Assembly (NCBI GenBank): GCA_964609965.1
Contig: CAZSTS010000002.1
Span: 212,826-276,825, forward strand
DNA: 64,000 nt
DNA from: JAHJDR01 sp964609965
Lineage (GTDB): Bacteria; UBA10199; JADGCS01
Direction: 5' to 3'
The notes beneath the pieces are model-generated. The model was not told where the DNA came from, ran no database searches, and was given only the letters and a program-made list of their open reading frames with translations. The position numbers were made by a program, and so were the translations under genes. Positions within the stretch are counted from its first letter, which is position 1, and every line of letters begins with the position of its first letter. This document shows, piece after piece, positions 34,519 through 42,852 of the stretch.

Positions 34519-35580
34519 ATGAAACAAGCTATGAAAAAACAAAAGAAAAAAAATTTTAAAACAAGCTTTCTTTCTCGTGAAACCCATAATCTCATGTGGT
34601 GCTATCTTTATTTTAAGAAGAACTTAAGCCAAAGAAAATTGGCTATGAGACTTGTAAATGACATAAATAAAAAAGGTATTCATATAAGTGTAGAGACTGT
34701 TCAGAGATTTTTTGGAAAGATTCCTACGCAAACTCCTGAATTACTCAAATTAACTTTGATGCGGTATTTTAAGAAAGAAGGTTTTTCTTCTGAGCGTGAG
34801 ATTAAGATTTATATTAAAAAAAATATAAGAAAAGCCAAAGAGACATTTTCTTATATTAGTTCACAAGAAGTTATTGCGCTTTCAGATCTCTGGGTTCAAG
34901 TGAATGGTGTAAAGAGCAAACGCCGCCTGGCCATTGACCTTAAGAATTTGTTAGAAAATAAGGGGTATAAATATCACCTTGGATCTTTGCAAAATATATT
35001 GTGCGATAAGATAGTTGAAACAAAAAAGATTGTTCTTGATGGCATCATTGAGCTCTTGCTGAAAAGTAGTTTCAAATCTAAAAAAGAAATAAGCAAAGCC
35101 TTAGGACAACTCACAGACAATCAAAGATCATTATATCAACCAGTGACTTCAGATCTTCTTATTGAAAAGTGTCAGGAATTTCTTATTTCTAACCCTCAAT
35201 GGACTAAACGAAAACTCGCTATTAAACTCGCATCTGATTTAAAAGAAAAAGGTTTTCACATTAGCTATAACTCTTTACAATACGCGTTGGCTGGTAAACG
35301 AAGTACAGTAAAGAAAATCGTTGAAACAACGATGTCTTCTTATTTGAGTGAGCCACCAACAATGATTGATTTGGACAATAATAAAGTTCAAAGTAGGTCG
35401 CGCAACCTATGTAGAGACATTTCACAAATCTATCACATGGTTCAAAACATTGATAATCCTCAAAAGAAACAAGAACTTTCTCAAGTTTACCTAAAAACCC
35501 GCGAACAAGAATTGAAAAAACTTTGGTTGAAAAGAACTAATAAGTTCCTGGCCTTACACCAAAGAAGCCTGTCCCATTAA
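34519..35580 (+). CDS. Basic protein with three 96-residue repeats, possibly nucleic-acid binding
   Basis: No known family was recognised. The 353-residue product is Lys-rich and built from three copies of one module. Anchors RKLAMRLVNDINKKGIHIS, RRLAIDLKNLLENKGYKYH and RKLAIKLASDLKEKGFHIS start at residues 39, 135 and 231, exactly 96 residues apart. Each module reads: helix, KRKLAIxLxxDLxxKGxHIS, xxSLQxxLxGK, then VKKIVxxxxxxYL. It looks like a helix-turn-helix plus helix. The high charge and HTH-like pattern suggest DNA or RNA binding, which is inference. A polylysine start (MKKQKKKNFK) precedes module 1 and a ~70-residue helical tail follows module 3. Confidence 0.7.
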   Translation: MKQAMKKQKKKNFKTSFLSRETHNLMWCYLYFKKNLSQRKLAMRLVNDINKKGIHISVETVQRFFGKIPTQTPELLKLTLMRYFKKEGFSSEREIKIYIKKNIRKAKETFSYISSQEVIALSDLWVQVNGVKSKRRLAIDLKNLLENKGYKYHLGSLQNILCDKIVETKKIVLDGIIELLLKSSFKSKKEISKALGQLTDNQRSLYQPVTSDLLIEKCQEFLISNPQWTKRKLAIKLASDLKEKGFHISYNSLQYALAGKRSTVKKIVETTMSSYLSEPPTMIDLDNNKVQSRSRNLCRDISQIYHMVQNIDNPQKKQELSQVYLKTREQELKKLWLKRTNKFLALHQRSLSH

Positions 35581-35611
35581 TAATTAAGTACAAAAGTATC
35601 TCTATAACGTA

Positions 35612-35646
35612 AAATCTGTCTTTGTTTTAAATAAAAGACAGATTTG
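35612..35646. repeat. Perfect 12-bp hairpin downstream of the three-repeat gene
   Basis: AAATCTGTCTTT and AAAGACAGATTT flank a ~10-nt AT loop. There is no T tract right after it, so it is only a possible mRNA 3'-end structure for the gene ending at 35580. Confidence 0.6.
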
Positions 35647-35910
35647 TAAGAAATATGAACATATGTGGAATGATAAATACGGTAGGAGAAACAAACTCCC
35701 ACCAAAAAACACAAGAAAATCATGTGGATAAAATTTTGATGAGTTTGGCACAGCCTATGCATATTTGATAGGCATGAGCGGGCTAATTAACAAAAGAAAC
35801 TTTTTTTATGTCTTAAGATCCTTTGGGTTGGTTACGGCCCTTAAGCTTCTCATTTCTCATGAAAAGACTTTCCTTACCTTTCTTGTTAAGCATCATCTAT
35901 TTTAGTTCTG

Positions 35911-36035
35911 GGCACTTCTAAAAACTAACCATCTGCGGCGTTGAATCAAAAATTGCGCTCAGTTACGTGCGTGTATGCACGCTCCTTCTCTCAATTTTCA
36001 ATCCGCCTTGCATCTGGTCAGTTTTTTGAAGTGCC
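35911..36035. repeat. ~125-bp fold-back element, copy 2
   Basis: Arms GGCACTTCTAAAAACTAACC and GGTCAGTTTTTTGAAGTGCC are inverted copies with about three mismatches. Inner words CATCTGCGGCGTTGAAT and ATCCGCCTTGCATCTGG correspond to those of copies 1 and 3, and a GTGCG/CGCAC dyad is at the centre. Confidence 0.85.
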
Positions 36036-36141
36036 TCCTTCTAAATTAATAATCACACAAGACACCGGCCCTGTGTGCTACAGGCCGCTATTTTTGACTT
36101 TTTATAATTAGGAGCTGTTTCCTGTTTTTTTTTGTGATAAG

Positions 36142-36265
36142 GGATTTGTTGAAAAATGCGCATCTACTGCGTTGGATAAAAAATTTAATTCAATTACGTA
36201 CTCTGCGTACGCGCTTTCATTAAATTTATTATCCGTCTTGTATCTACGTATTTTTGAACAAATCC
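36142..36265. repeat. ~124-bp fold-back element, copy 3
   Basis: Arms GGATTTGTTGAAAAATGCG and CGTATTTTTGAACAAATCC. Inner arms GGATAAAAAATTTAAT and ATTAAATTTATTATCC, with a GCGTACGC dyad at the centre. CATCTACTGCGTT is identical to copy 1. Confidence 0.85.
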
Positions 36266-36324
36266 TTGTGGTTCTGTTATTCAATAGTTCCATAAGAAGT
36301 ATCAAATTATAAAAAAGGATTTTT

Positions 36325-37908
36325 ATGGTTTTTTGGACAGATTATTTTGCACTTTTTCTTATCATAGCTATTGGGATTATGATTGGTCGTGTGAAAATCA
36401 AGGGCATATCATTAGATTTATCTGCAGTGATTTTTGTCGCTCTCATTTTTGGACATTATGGTGTGCGTGTTCCTGGTATTTTTCAAACTCTGGGTCTTTT
36501 GCTTTTTGTTTATGCAATTGGAATACAAGCGGGTCCTGGCTTTTTTGATTCATTCAAACAAAAGGGTTTGCACAATGTCTTGTTAGCTGTTCTTTTAGTA
36601 TTAGTAGGCATTTTGACTACATTAACAGCAGCCAAAATATACAATATAGATATCAATATGGCAGTAGGCTTGCTTACAGGGGCTCTGACAAGTACGCCAG
36701 GTCTTGCTGCGGCGATTGAAGCCAGTTCTTCAAATGAATTAGCCTCTATTGGTTACGGGATTGCTTACCCTTTTGGGGTGATAGGCGTTATTCTTTTTGT
36801 GCATATCATTCCAAGAATTTGCCGCATCAATCTTAAAAAAGAAGAAAAAAAGATAGAAGATGAAATCATTGCCACTCATCCAGAGATCATTTATCGGCAC
36901 TTTAGAGTGAATAATAAAAATATCGTTGGCAAAACTATTGGTGAACTAAAGGTGAGGGGTATGACTGGGGCTAGTATCACTAGGATTCGGCACAATGAAA
37001 AAACAATAACGCCAACGCGAAAAACTATTTTGCACAAAGAAGATCTGATTAGAGCTGTAGGAACGAATTCGGCTTTAGAAAAAGTTAAACTTCTTATTGG
37101 GCCTGTGACTACACAGAACATTCGCATTAGCAGAAAATCAGAAGCCAAGTGGTTTGTGATAACCAATAAAAAAGTTGTTAATAAAACTCTGGCTCAGTTA
37201 AATCTCTTCGAAAACTTTGGAGCCACAGTCACGCGCATTCGCCGTAGTGGTTTGGATATAAATCCAACCTTGAATAGTACTGTAAAGTTTGGTGACAAAC
37301 TTCTGATCGTTTTTACGAGTCACTTGGGAGAGCTCAGTGAACTCTTAGGTAACGAAGACAAAAAACTCTTACAAACAGATTTTCTTCCCATTGCCATTGG
37401 TCTTCTTGTTGGTATTATGGTTGGCTCAGTATCATTTCCCTTGTTCTGGGGTATAAATTTTAAGCTGGGGCTCACTGGTGGTATTTTGCTTTCAGCCTTG
37501 GTGCTTAGTCGTATTGGAAAGACAGGACCTATTGTTTGGAACGTATCTGGCCCTGCTAATCAGTTTATGAAACAGTTTGGATTATTATTATTCTTGGCTA
37601 CTGTGGGCACAAAAGCAGGCGCTAATCTCATGCCTACTATTAGAGAGAGCGGTATGAATTTATTTGTGATTGGTATTTTTATCACGCTTGTTCCTTTATG
37701 TGTGACAGCTCTCATAGGAAGACTTGTATTTAAAATTAATTTCCTTACCCTTTTAGGGATTCTTACAGGTGGTATGACAAGTACACCAGGTTTGACAGCA
37801 GTTGATTCTGTGACTGATTCCAATGCTCCTTGTGTAGCGTATGCCACGGTTTATCCAGTTGCCATGGTGCTTATTGTGATTTTAGCTCAGCTCATGTGCC
37901 TACTCTAG
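36325..37908 (+). CDS. AspT/YidE/YbjL-type antiporter with two RCK_C domains
   Basis: A membrane transporter of the aspartate:alanine exchanger family. Its 527 residues form two homologous halves of about five transmembrane helices. Each carries the family motif GLLTGALTSTPGLAAAIEASS (near 118) and LTGGMTSTPGLTAVDSV (near 483). Between them, residues ~185-350, are two TrkA-C (RCK_C) domains (KNIVGKTIGELKVRGMTGASITRIRH and KKVVNKTLAQLNLFENFGATVTRIRR). The substrate cannot be told from sequence; many members are uncharacterised. AAAGGA lies 6 nt before the ATG. Single gene between non-coding regions. Confidence 0.9.
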   Translation: MVFWTDYFALFLIIAIGIMIGRVKIKGISLDLSAVIFVALIFGHYGVRVPGIFQTLGLLLFVYAIGIQAGPGFFDSFKQKGLHNVLLAVLLVLVGILTTLTAAKIYNIDINMAVGLLTGALTSTPGLAAAIEASSSNELASIGYGIAYPFGVIGVILFVHIIPRICRINLKKEEKKIEDEIIATHPEIIYRHFRVNNKNIVGKTIGELKVRGMTGASITRIRHNEKTITPTRKTILHKEDLIRAVGTNSALEKVKLLIGPVTTQNIRISRKSEAKWFVITNKKVVNKTLAQLNLFENFGATVTRIRRSGLDINPTLNSTVKFGDKLLIVFTSHLGELSELLGNEDKKLLQTDFLPIAIGLLVGIMVGSVSFPLFWGINFKLGLTGGILLSALVLSRIGKTGPIVWNVSGPANQFMKQFGLLLFLATVGTKAGANLMPTIRESGMNLFVIGIFITLVPLCVTALIGRLVFKINFLTLLGILTGGMTSTPGLTAVDSVTDSNAPCVAYATVYPVAMVLIVILAQLMCLL

Positions 37909-38034
37909 TTCCTCTCAATGTGATAAAAATATCAATTTGAGGGCAAAAATCCTCATGTTCTTTTGACTCTTTCTTTATATACGCTCTAACCTGGCGTTAT
38001 TTCACGGTAATTCAGCCATCTTCAAGCATATTAC

Positions 38035-38050
38035 TTGGCATTATTTTTGC
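38035..38050 (+). promoter_or_regulatory. Sigma54 (-24/-12) promoter
   Basis: TTGGCA-N6-TTGC: the GG at 38037-38038 and GC at 38049-38050 are exactly 12 bp apart, and the sequence matches YTGGCAC-N5-TTGCW at all conserved positions except C at -20 or so. Predicted transcription start is near 38062, 32 nt before the TTG start codon at 38094. Confidence 0.7.
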
Positions 38051-38093
38051 ACTCTATAGGGTGTTTATTAATGAAGGTGGGGTAGGAGGTCGC

Positions 38094-40835
38094 TTGAAGA
38101 ATATCATTAGTCTCAAATGTCTTTGTTTCTTTTTTCTATTTATCATCATTCCATCGCTTAGTTTGGCGCAGCAATTTCCTCGCAGTAATATAGATCCTTG
38201 GATTTCATCAGGGGTAACAGGATTAGTGGCTGGAGAAAAGGCTTCCCCAGTAGTTGTTGATTGGGAAGGAGATGGTGATCTTGATGTGGTGAGTGGAGAA
38301 TATAATGGGACTGTCATTTTGCATCTTAATAACGGTATGGGAATGCATCAAACATATACTCTCATTGAGGGCACTTCAAGCACGATGTTTGCCAAGCCTG
38401 CGGTTATTGATTGGGAGAATGATGGTGATAGTGATCTTATTGTTGGAGGAATGAGTATTACTGGAATTTCTTATCTCAAACTTTATATCAATGATGGTAG
38501 TAATAATTTAATAGAGAGCAGTTATTCAGATACAAATCTTAATACTATTAATTTTGATATGAATCCAGCGCCTTTTGTCACTGATTGGAATGGAGACGGA
38601 CAAAGAGATCTTATAATTGGCAATACTTTTGGAACTATCAAAATATTTGTTGATCTTGATTTTAGTGAAAACAGCAATTTTCTGGAACATTCATATAATA
38701 ACAATAATGTTGATGATATCGATGTTGGAGCGGAAAGTAAGCCAATTCGTGTTGATTGGGATGGTGATGGATATCAGGACCTCATTGTAGGGAGTTTGTC
38801 GGGAGTTAAATATTATGAAAATGGTGGAAGTGATAATTTTACATTAAATACATCTGATAGCATAAATAATGCCAGTGGTTGGTCAACTTCTGTGGCTCCT
38901 TTTGTTGTAGATTATGATGGAAATACAACATTAGATCTTTTTTTAGGGGCATCCAATGGCCAAATAGGTTATTTTAGAAACATTTCCGGAATTAGCTCAG
39001 CGCCTCTTGGTAATTCAGGTGCTCTTTATACAGCGAGTGAGAACGCGCCAAATATTATTGACTGGGATGGTGTGAATGGGCTTGATATTTTAGTTGGTGC
39101 TGGAAATGGTAAAATTTATCTTTATCTCAATGATGGTTCAAATACCATATTCACAGAGGTAGTGTCAGGAGGTATTCCCTCGATAAATCGTGGACAACTA
39201 AGTACGCCTTCGGTTGTAGATTGGAATGGTGACACTTATTATGACATACTTATTGGTGCAAATGATGGTAAACTTGAGCTCTATATTAATAATGGTAGCG
39301 ATAATTTTACTTCTTCATATTTGGCACAGCTGCCTACGGATAATGTTGATGTAGGCGATGCAAGCGCTCCTTCAGTTGTGGATTGGAATGGAGATGGTTA
39401 TTTTGATGTTGTGACAGGGAATGCTGCGGGTAATTTTTACCTGTCTATTAATAATGGATATAATAAATTTTACACCAATCCTTTAAATGATACTGAGGGC
39501 AATCTTATTGATGTAGGATTTGATGGGACACCTTTTGTGTTTGATTGGAATCAAGATGGTTATTTTGATTTTTTTACTGGAAATAGAGCAGGCAAAATTA
39601 AACTCTTTATCAATAATGGCGATGACACATTTGCCCAGCTTATGACGGTTGAGGACTTCAATCTTATTGATGTTGGCGGTCAGAGCACACCTACTATGGC
39701 AGACTGGAATGGAGATGGGGATCTTGATCTCATCACAGGTAATAACCTTGGTTGGCTCATTGCCTATAATAACTTAGGTGACATTGATGGTGATGGTTAT
39801 ACTCCAAGCACAGATTGTGATGATTACGATGACACGGTTTATCCTGCTGCACCTGAACTTTGTGATTTAGTAGATAATGATTGTGACGGTGTTTTGAATG
39901 AGGGATTTTTTCTCGATGCTGATGGAGACGGGTATGGAGATCCTACGGATTCAGCTTGTACGAACCCATCACAGTATGTCACTAATTCGGATGACTGTAA
40001 TGATAGTAGTATGAGATTTAATCCCGCTGCTATTGAACAATACAATGGTTATGATGAAAATTGTGACGGGAATATTGATGAAGGTTTTATGGTCGATGCA
40101 GATAGCGATGGTTTTGGATCTACAACAGTGGCTGTTTTTACTTCCTACACGGGTGATGCGGTTTTATATAGCTTAGATTGTGATGATACTGATCCAACTA
40201 TTTTAGGTCCAAAAAAGTGGTACGATGATCTTGATCATGATGGGTATGGAGATCCACTCTCTTATATTGCCGATGGTTGTACATCGCCATTTCCAGGATT
40301 GGTTTCAGATAACACAGATTGTCGTATTCTTGATCCTGAAATAAATCCAGGTGCCACAGAGATTTGTGGAGATGGGATTGATCAGGATTGTGATGGCATG
40401 GATGAAGATTGTCCGGTTGATCCAGCTGATCCAGTTGATCCAGCTGATCCAGTTGATCCAGTTGATCCAGTTGATCCAGTTGATCCAGTTGACCCAGTTG
40501 ATCCAGTTGACCCAGGAGATAGCGGACCGGTTTTTAGTGCTCCTCCATCGAGTGATCCCATAACAACAGACCCAGTTACAACAGATCCAGTTGATACGGA
40601 CCCAGGAGGCACTGATCCTGGGGTCAGTGACCCAGGAGTTAGTGACCCTGTTGAAGGTGATCCGGTTGAGACAGATCCTGTTGAGGGTGATCCTGTTTCT
40701 GGGCTTACAAGCACTGGCTGTGGGTGTGATCTCACAGCAGCTCAGGCCAGCAATCCTCAAAAGTCAAATCTGCTGTTTATTCTGTGTATGATTGGGCTTA
40801 TTTCTGTTTTTAGGCTCAGAAAAAGCTGTGGATAA
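38094..40835 (+). CDS. Secreted FG-GAP/VCBS-repeat protein with MopE-like region and MYXO-CTERM-like tail
   Basis: I start it at TTG 38094: AGGAGG lies just upstream, the product begins with a good signal peptide (KNIISLKCLCFFFLFIIIPSLSLA-QQ), and the GTG at 38061 lies at the predicted transcription start. Residues ~45-565 hold ten FG-GAP/VCBS blades of the form VVDWNGDGYFDVVTGNAAG, likely a Ca-binding beta-propeller. Next are Cys/Asp-rich MopE-like motifs (DIDGDGY..DCDDYDDTVYPAAPELCD..DNDCDG), then a (VDP)n linker and a GTDP/VSDP linker. The end is TGCGCDL, a hydrophobic helix and RLRK, as in MYXO-CTERM sorting signals. It is probably surface-anchored. Function unknown; 913 residues. Confidence 0.85.
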   Translation: MKNIISLKCLCFFFLFIIIPSLSLAQQFPRSNIDPWISSGVTGLVAGEKASPVVVDWEGDGDLDVVSGEYNGTVILHLNNGMGMHQTYTLIEGTSSTMFAKPAVIDWENDGDSDLIVGGMSITGISYLKLYINDGSNNLIESSYSDTNLNTINFDMNPAPFVTDWNGDGQRDLIIGNTFGTIKIFVDLDFSENSNFLEHSYNNNNVDDIDVGAESKPIRVDWDGDGYQDLIVGSLSGVKYYENGGSDNFTLNTSDSINNASGWSTSVAPFVVDYDGNTTLDLFLGASNGQIGYFRNISGISSAPLGNSGALYTASENAPNIIDWDGVNGLDILVGAGNGKIYLYLNDGSNTIFTEVVSGGIPSINRGQLSTPSVVDWNGDTYYDILIGANDGKLELYINNGSDNFTSSYLAQLPTDNVDVGDASAPSVVDWNGDGYFDVVTGNAAGNFYLSINNGYNKFYTNPLNDTEGNLIDVGFDGTPFVFDWNQDGYFDFFTGNRAGKIKLFINNGDDTFAQLMTVEDFNLIDVGGQSTPTMADWNGDGDLDLITGNNLGWLIAYNNLGDIDGDGYTPSTDCDDYDDTVYPAAPELCDLVDNDCDGVLNEGFFLDADGDGYGDPTDSACTNPSQYVTNSDDCNDSSMRFNPAAIEQYNGYDENCDGNIDEGFMVDADSDGFGSTTVAVFTSYTGDAVLYSLDCDDTDPTILGPKKWYDDLDHDGYGDPLSYIADGCTSPFPGLVSDNTDCRILDPEINPGATEICGDGIDQDCDGMDEDCPVDPADPVDPADPVDPVDPVDPVDPVDPVDPVDPGDSGPVFSAPPSSDPITTDPVTTDPVDTDPGGTDPGVSDPGVSDPVEGDPVETDPVEGDPVSGLTSTGCGCDLTAAQASNPQKSNLLFILCMIGLISVFRLRKSCG
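40416..40514 (+). repeat. 9-bp tandem repeat encoding VDP linker
   Basis: Eleven 9-bp units, GTTGATCCA with GCTGATCCA and GTTGACCCA variants, encode (VDP/ADP)11. It is a coding minisatellite likely to vary in copy number. Confidence 0.9.
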
Positions 40836-40850
40836 CAGTTTTCCACAGCT
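40824..40850 (+). terminator. Hairpin overlapping the stop codon of the FG-GAP gene
   Basis: AGCTGTGGA and TCCACAGCT form a perfect 9-bp stem with a 9-nt loop. The TAA stop (40833-40835) is in the loop. Only a weak T tract (ATTTTT) comes 15 nt later, so termination is possible but not certain. Confidence 0.45.
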
Positions 40851-40923
40851 AGCCAAGGCAATTTTTCAATAATATCAATCAAGTACCGTCCTCTTTCGCA
40901 TAAATAATTCTCTTCATTTTTCA

Positions 40924-40951
40924 CACAACTTTTCTCTTAATGAAACGATAA
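40924..40951 (+). promoter_or_regulatory. Candidate alternative-sigma promoter, second copy
   Basis: CACAAC (40924-40929), N16, CGATAA (40946-40951), matching the element upstream of the lipoprotein gene at 1994. Downstream lie two small dyads, CTTATA-N6-TATAAG and AGTGC-ATTCA-GCACT, before the ribosome-binding site. Confidence 0.4.
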
Positions 40952-41005
40952 CTCTTATATAGAGCTATAAGTGCATTCAGCACTGCTATTTAAGAGGATA
41001 GAATT

Positions 41006-41968
41006 ATGAAGTTTAAATATTTTTATTATGTAGGTCTCATATTAATATTATTTGCATTAGTATCTTGTAATATGAATATATTTGCCAGTCCAGATGCGGA
41101 TATTGATGCTGATATTAATGCCGATACATATACTATCACCATTGGACAGCTTTCAGACACTGGTTGCTATGTTCAGATCCCAGTTGGGGTTTTTGGTGAA
41201 GATGATGAGAGTCTCACAGGGGCGACAATCGATCTTTATTTGAATGGAAGTTTGATAAGCACGGGAATTGATCCTGTTCCTCTTTACTTTTCTGGATCAG
41301 ACCTTGTGATTTTTAATATTAATCCTCTTTATGCCACTGATGTTTTAGGCTTTGCTATTAACAGCGCCGAAGGTGCTTCTACGTATTACGAAGGTGTTAT
41401 TTCTGCTGACAGTGAAACTTATGCATTACTAGCCGTGGCTGATTTCACAGATGATTCAGAAATTGAAAGCATAGAAACTTTTTTTGATGATAAAGAAGCT
41501 CAAGAAGGAGATGCTTTGGGTTCTGATTACACAGGCACATACACGGTTTATTTTGATGGTATAACATACAGTGAAGATTGTGATGCGAGTTTTGTGTTAG
41601 ATGCTGATTTTTACATCGATAGCACTCTCACTGTTGAAGAAGCTGCCGACGTTCTCGTTAATGGAGAAGAAGCCTCAGAAGCTTCGATTGCCTTAACACA
41701 AACTGATGGTTATTTTGTTTGGGACGATCTAAGCGCTGATGGTGCAGATTATGCAGGCGATATTTACTCAGAAGGTTCTTTTGAATTCTTTGATGGTGAT
41801 TACGTTGACGAAAACAATTACTGGTATGTGGTTTTGCAAGGTTCAACAAATGGTGTTCATGTTACTGGCGAACTTATTGCAACCATAGTTCTCGATGGCA
41901 CAAGGCTCGAAAATGAATTGGTTGGAAGTTGTACTGTGTCTTCAGAGTTTACGACTGATGTAGAGTAA
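41006..41968 (+). CDS. Predicted acidic lipoprotein
   Basis: The 320-residue product has a signal (VGLILILFALVSC-N) with lipobox LVSC. The mature protein is highly acidic, rich in Asp, Tyr and Thr, starting with an (DAD)-type stretch (SPDADIDADINAD) and two beta-rich halves (GTYTVYFDGITYS, GSFEFFDGDYVDENNYWYVVLQG). The two halves resemble domains built to bind Ca or sugars, but no family was recognised. AGAGGAT precedes the ATG. It shares a promoter motif with the lipoprotein at 1994, so the two may be co-regulated. An octamer array follows the stop. Confidence 0.75.
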   Translation: MKFKYFYYVGLILILFALVSCNMNIFASPDADIDADINADTYTITIGQLSDTGCYVQIPVGVFGEDDESLTGATIDLYLNGSLISTGIDPVPLYFSGSDLVIFNINPLYATDVLGFAINSAEGASTYYEGVISADSETYALLAVADFTDDSEIESIETFFDDKEAQEGDALGSDYTGTYTVYFDGITYSEDCDASFVLDADFYIDSTLTVEEAADVLVNGEEASEASIALTQTDGYFVWDDLSADGADYAGDIYSEGSFEFFDGDYVDENNYWYVVLQGSTNGVHVTGELIATIVLDGTRLENELVGSCTVSSEFTTDVE

Positions 41969-41973
41969 GAAAG

Positions 41974-42005
41974 GGCCAACGAGCCAACGATCCTATGCTC
42001 CAACG
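41974..42005. repeat. Octamer array after the lipoprotein gene
   Basis: Four 8-bp units: GGCCAACG, AGCCAACG, ATCCTATG, CTCCAACG. It starts 5 bp after the stop codon. Related octamers (GCTCCTAC, GCTCCAAC) lie inside the radical SAM gene at 56493. Confidence 0.8.
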
Positions 42006-42026
42006 CCAGAATAGCAAATCCAATAT

Positions 42027-42350
42027 TTAATATCGTTTCACCTTAGAATCAATTTCCAATGACCACGCTTCTAAACCCCCTTCAAGATAAGTAATATTCT
42101 CAAATCCTTTTTCTTCCAAATACTCACAGGCTCTTAAAGCACGTTCTTCTAGATGACTAATGATGATGATGGGTTTGTCTTTTTTGATTTCCTTTTCAAC
42201 TCGTTTTTCAAATTCAGAGATTGGTATATTAATCGATTCTTTGATGTGTGTGTATGCAAACTCATCAGCCTCGCGGCAATCGAGAAGGACAAGATCTGAC
42301 TTTGTATCGATTCTTTCTTTTAATTGTTTTGGAGATATTTTTTGAATCAC
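42027..42350 (-). CDS. Rhodanese-like domain protein lacking the catalytic cysteine
   Basis: A single rhodanese domain of 107 residues: VLLDCREADEFAYTHIKESINIPISEFEKRV and ITYLEGGLEAW are typical. The active-site loop normally reads vyC..G.RS; here it is IIISHLEERALRA, with Ser/His in place of the nucleophilic Cys, so sulfurtransferase activity is not expected. A binding or signalling role is likely. Its ATG overlaps the stop of the upstream lipoprotein gene by 4 bp, so the two are coupled. Confidence 0.88.
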   Translation of the reverse strand: MIQKISPKQLKERIDTKSDLVLLDCREADEFAYTHIKESINIPISEFEKRVEKEIKKDKPIIIISHLEERALRACEYLEEKGFENITYLEGGLEAWSLEIDSKVKRY

Positions 42351-42826
42351 CGCTCGCTCATTCCCACATTTGTGATGACAATCTGAGGGCTGCGCATAAA
42401 ATCATCGATTTTGGTTAATACCTTCTTCTCGACAACCTTTGAAGATTTAAGTTTGCCAGAAATGCTTTTTATGACAGTAGAGACGCTTACTTTTATGCGG
42501 GTGCCATCCGTTTTAATATCAGCCACAACTTGATAGTAGGATCCAGCGCTGGCACCATAGTCTCTGCGTTTGAAAAGATCTAGGTAGTGAGAATCGCTTT
42601 TTGTGGGAACCCAGTTTGTTGTGATGCGGTGACGATACTCGTCTTTGCGTAAAACCTCGTACCCAAGACTTTCTAAAGCCTTTGTGGTTTGGTGCATGGC
42701 TGTTTCGAGATTTGAAGAATAGGAATGAGCTAAAGGTTTTGTATTATTTGTTGCGCCATAAGTAAGGACTTTGGTGCAGGAAACAGTAAATAAGATAAGA
42801 AATATGGCTATGGTGTATTTTAACAT
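42347..42826 (-). CDS. Hypothetical lipoprotein
   Basis: The 159-residue product has a signal (YTIAIFLILFTVSC-T) with lipobox TVSC. The mature domain reads NLETAMHQTTKALESLGYEVLRKDE..HRITTNW and YYQVVADIKTDGTRIKVSVSTVIKSISG. This helix-plus-beta layout is seen in BamC/NlpB-like and DUF4410-like lipoproteins, but the match is weak. It lies 26 bp downstream of lgt, which makes the enzyme that lipidates such proteins. Confidence 0.7.
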   Translation of the reverse strand: MLKYTIAIFLILFTVSCTKVLTYGATNNTKPLAHSYSSNLETAMHQTTKALESLGYEVLRKDEYRHRITTNWVPTKSDSHYLDLFKRRDYGASAGSYYQVVADIKTDGTRIKVSVSTVIKSISGKLKSSKVVEKKVLTKIDDFMRSPQIVITNVGMSER

Positions 42827-42852
42827 AGTTATACTATACGTCCTTTCATCTC

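Larger units (their letters stand above)
35581..36324. other. 744-bp non-coding region with two fold-back elements and hairpins
   Basis: I see no convincing gene. It contains a 12-bp-stem hairpin at 35612-35646, the fold-back elements at 35911 and 36142, and a GC-rich hairpin (GGCCCTG...CAGGCC, then GCTATTTTTG) at 36067-36100. AAAGGA before the transporter start follows at the end. 35650-35910 shows nothing recognisable. Confidence 0.7.

Noticed and set aside
35577..35762. Small minus-strand gene after the three-repeat gene
   Set aside because: No start signal, no recognisable protein pattern, and it spans the hairpin at 35612-35646.
38061..38093. GTG start for the FG-GAP protein at 38061
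   Set aside because: It has no ribosome-binding site and coincides with the transcription start predicted from the sigma54 promoter; TTG at 38094 gives a proper signal peptide.
40382..40735. Minus-strand open frame rich in Gly, Ser and Thr
   Set aside because: It is the complement of the VDP/GTDP linker repeat of the FG-GAP gene, with no start signal.
40827..40849. Two DnaA-box-like sequences (TGTGGATAA and TTTTCCACA) suggesting a replication origin
   Set aside because: They are just the two arms of a hairpin at a stop codon; no AT-rich unwinding region, no cluster of boxes and no dnaA/dnaN/gidA neighbours.
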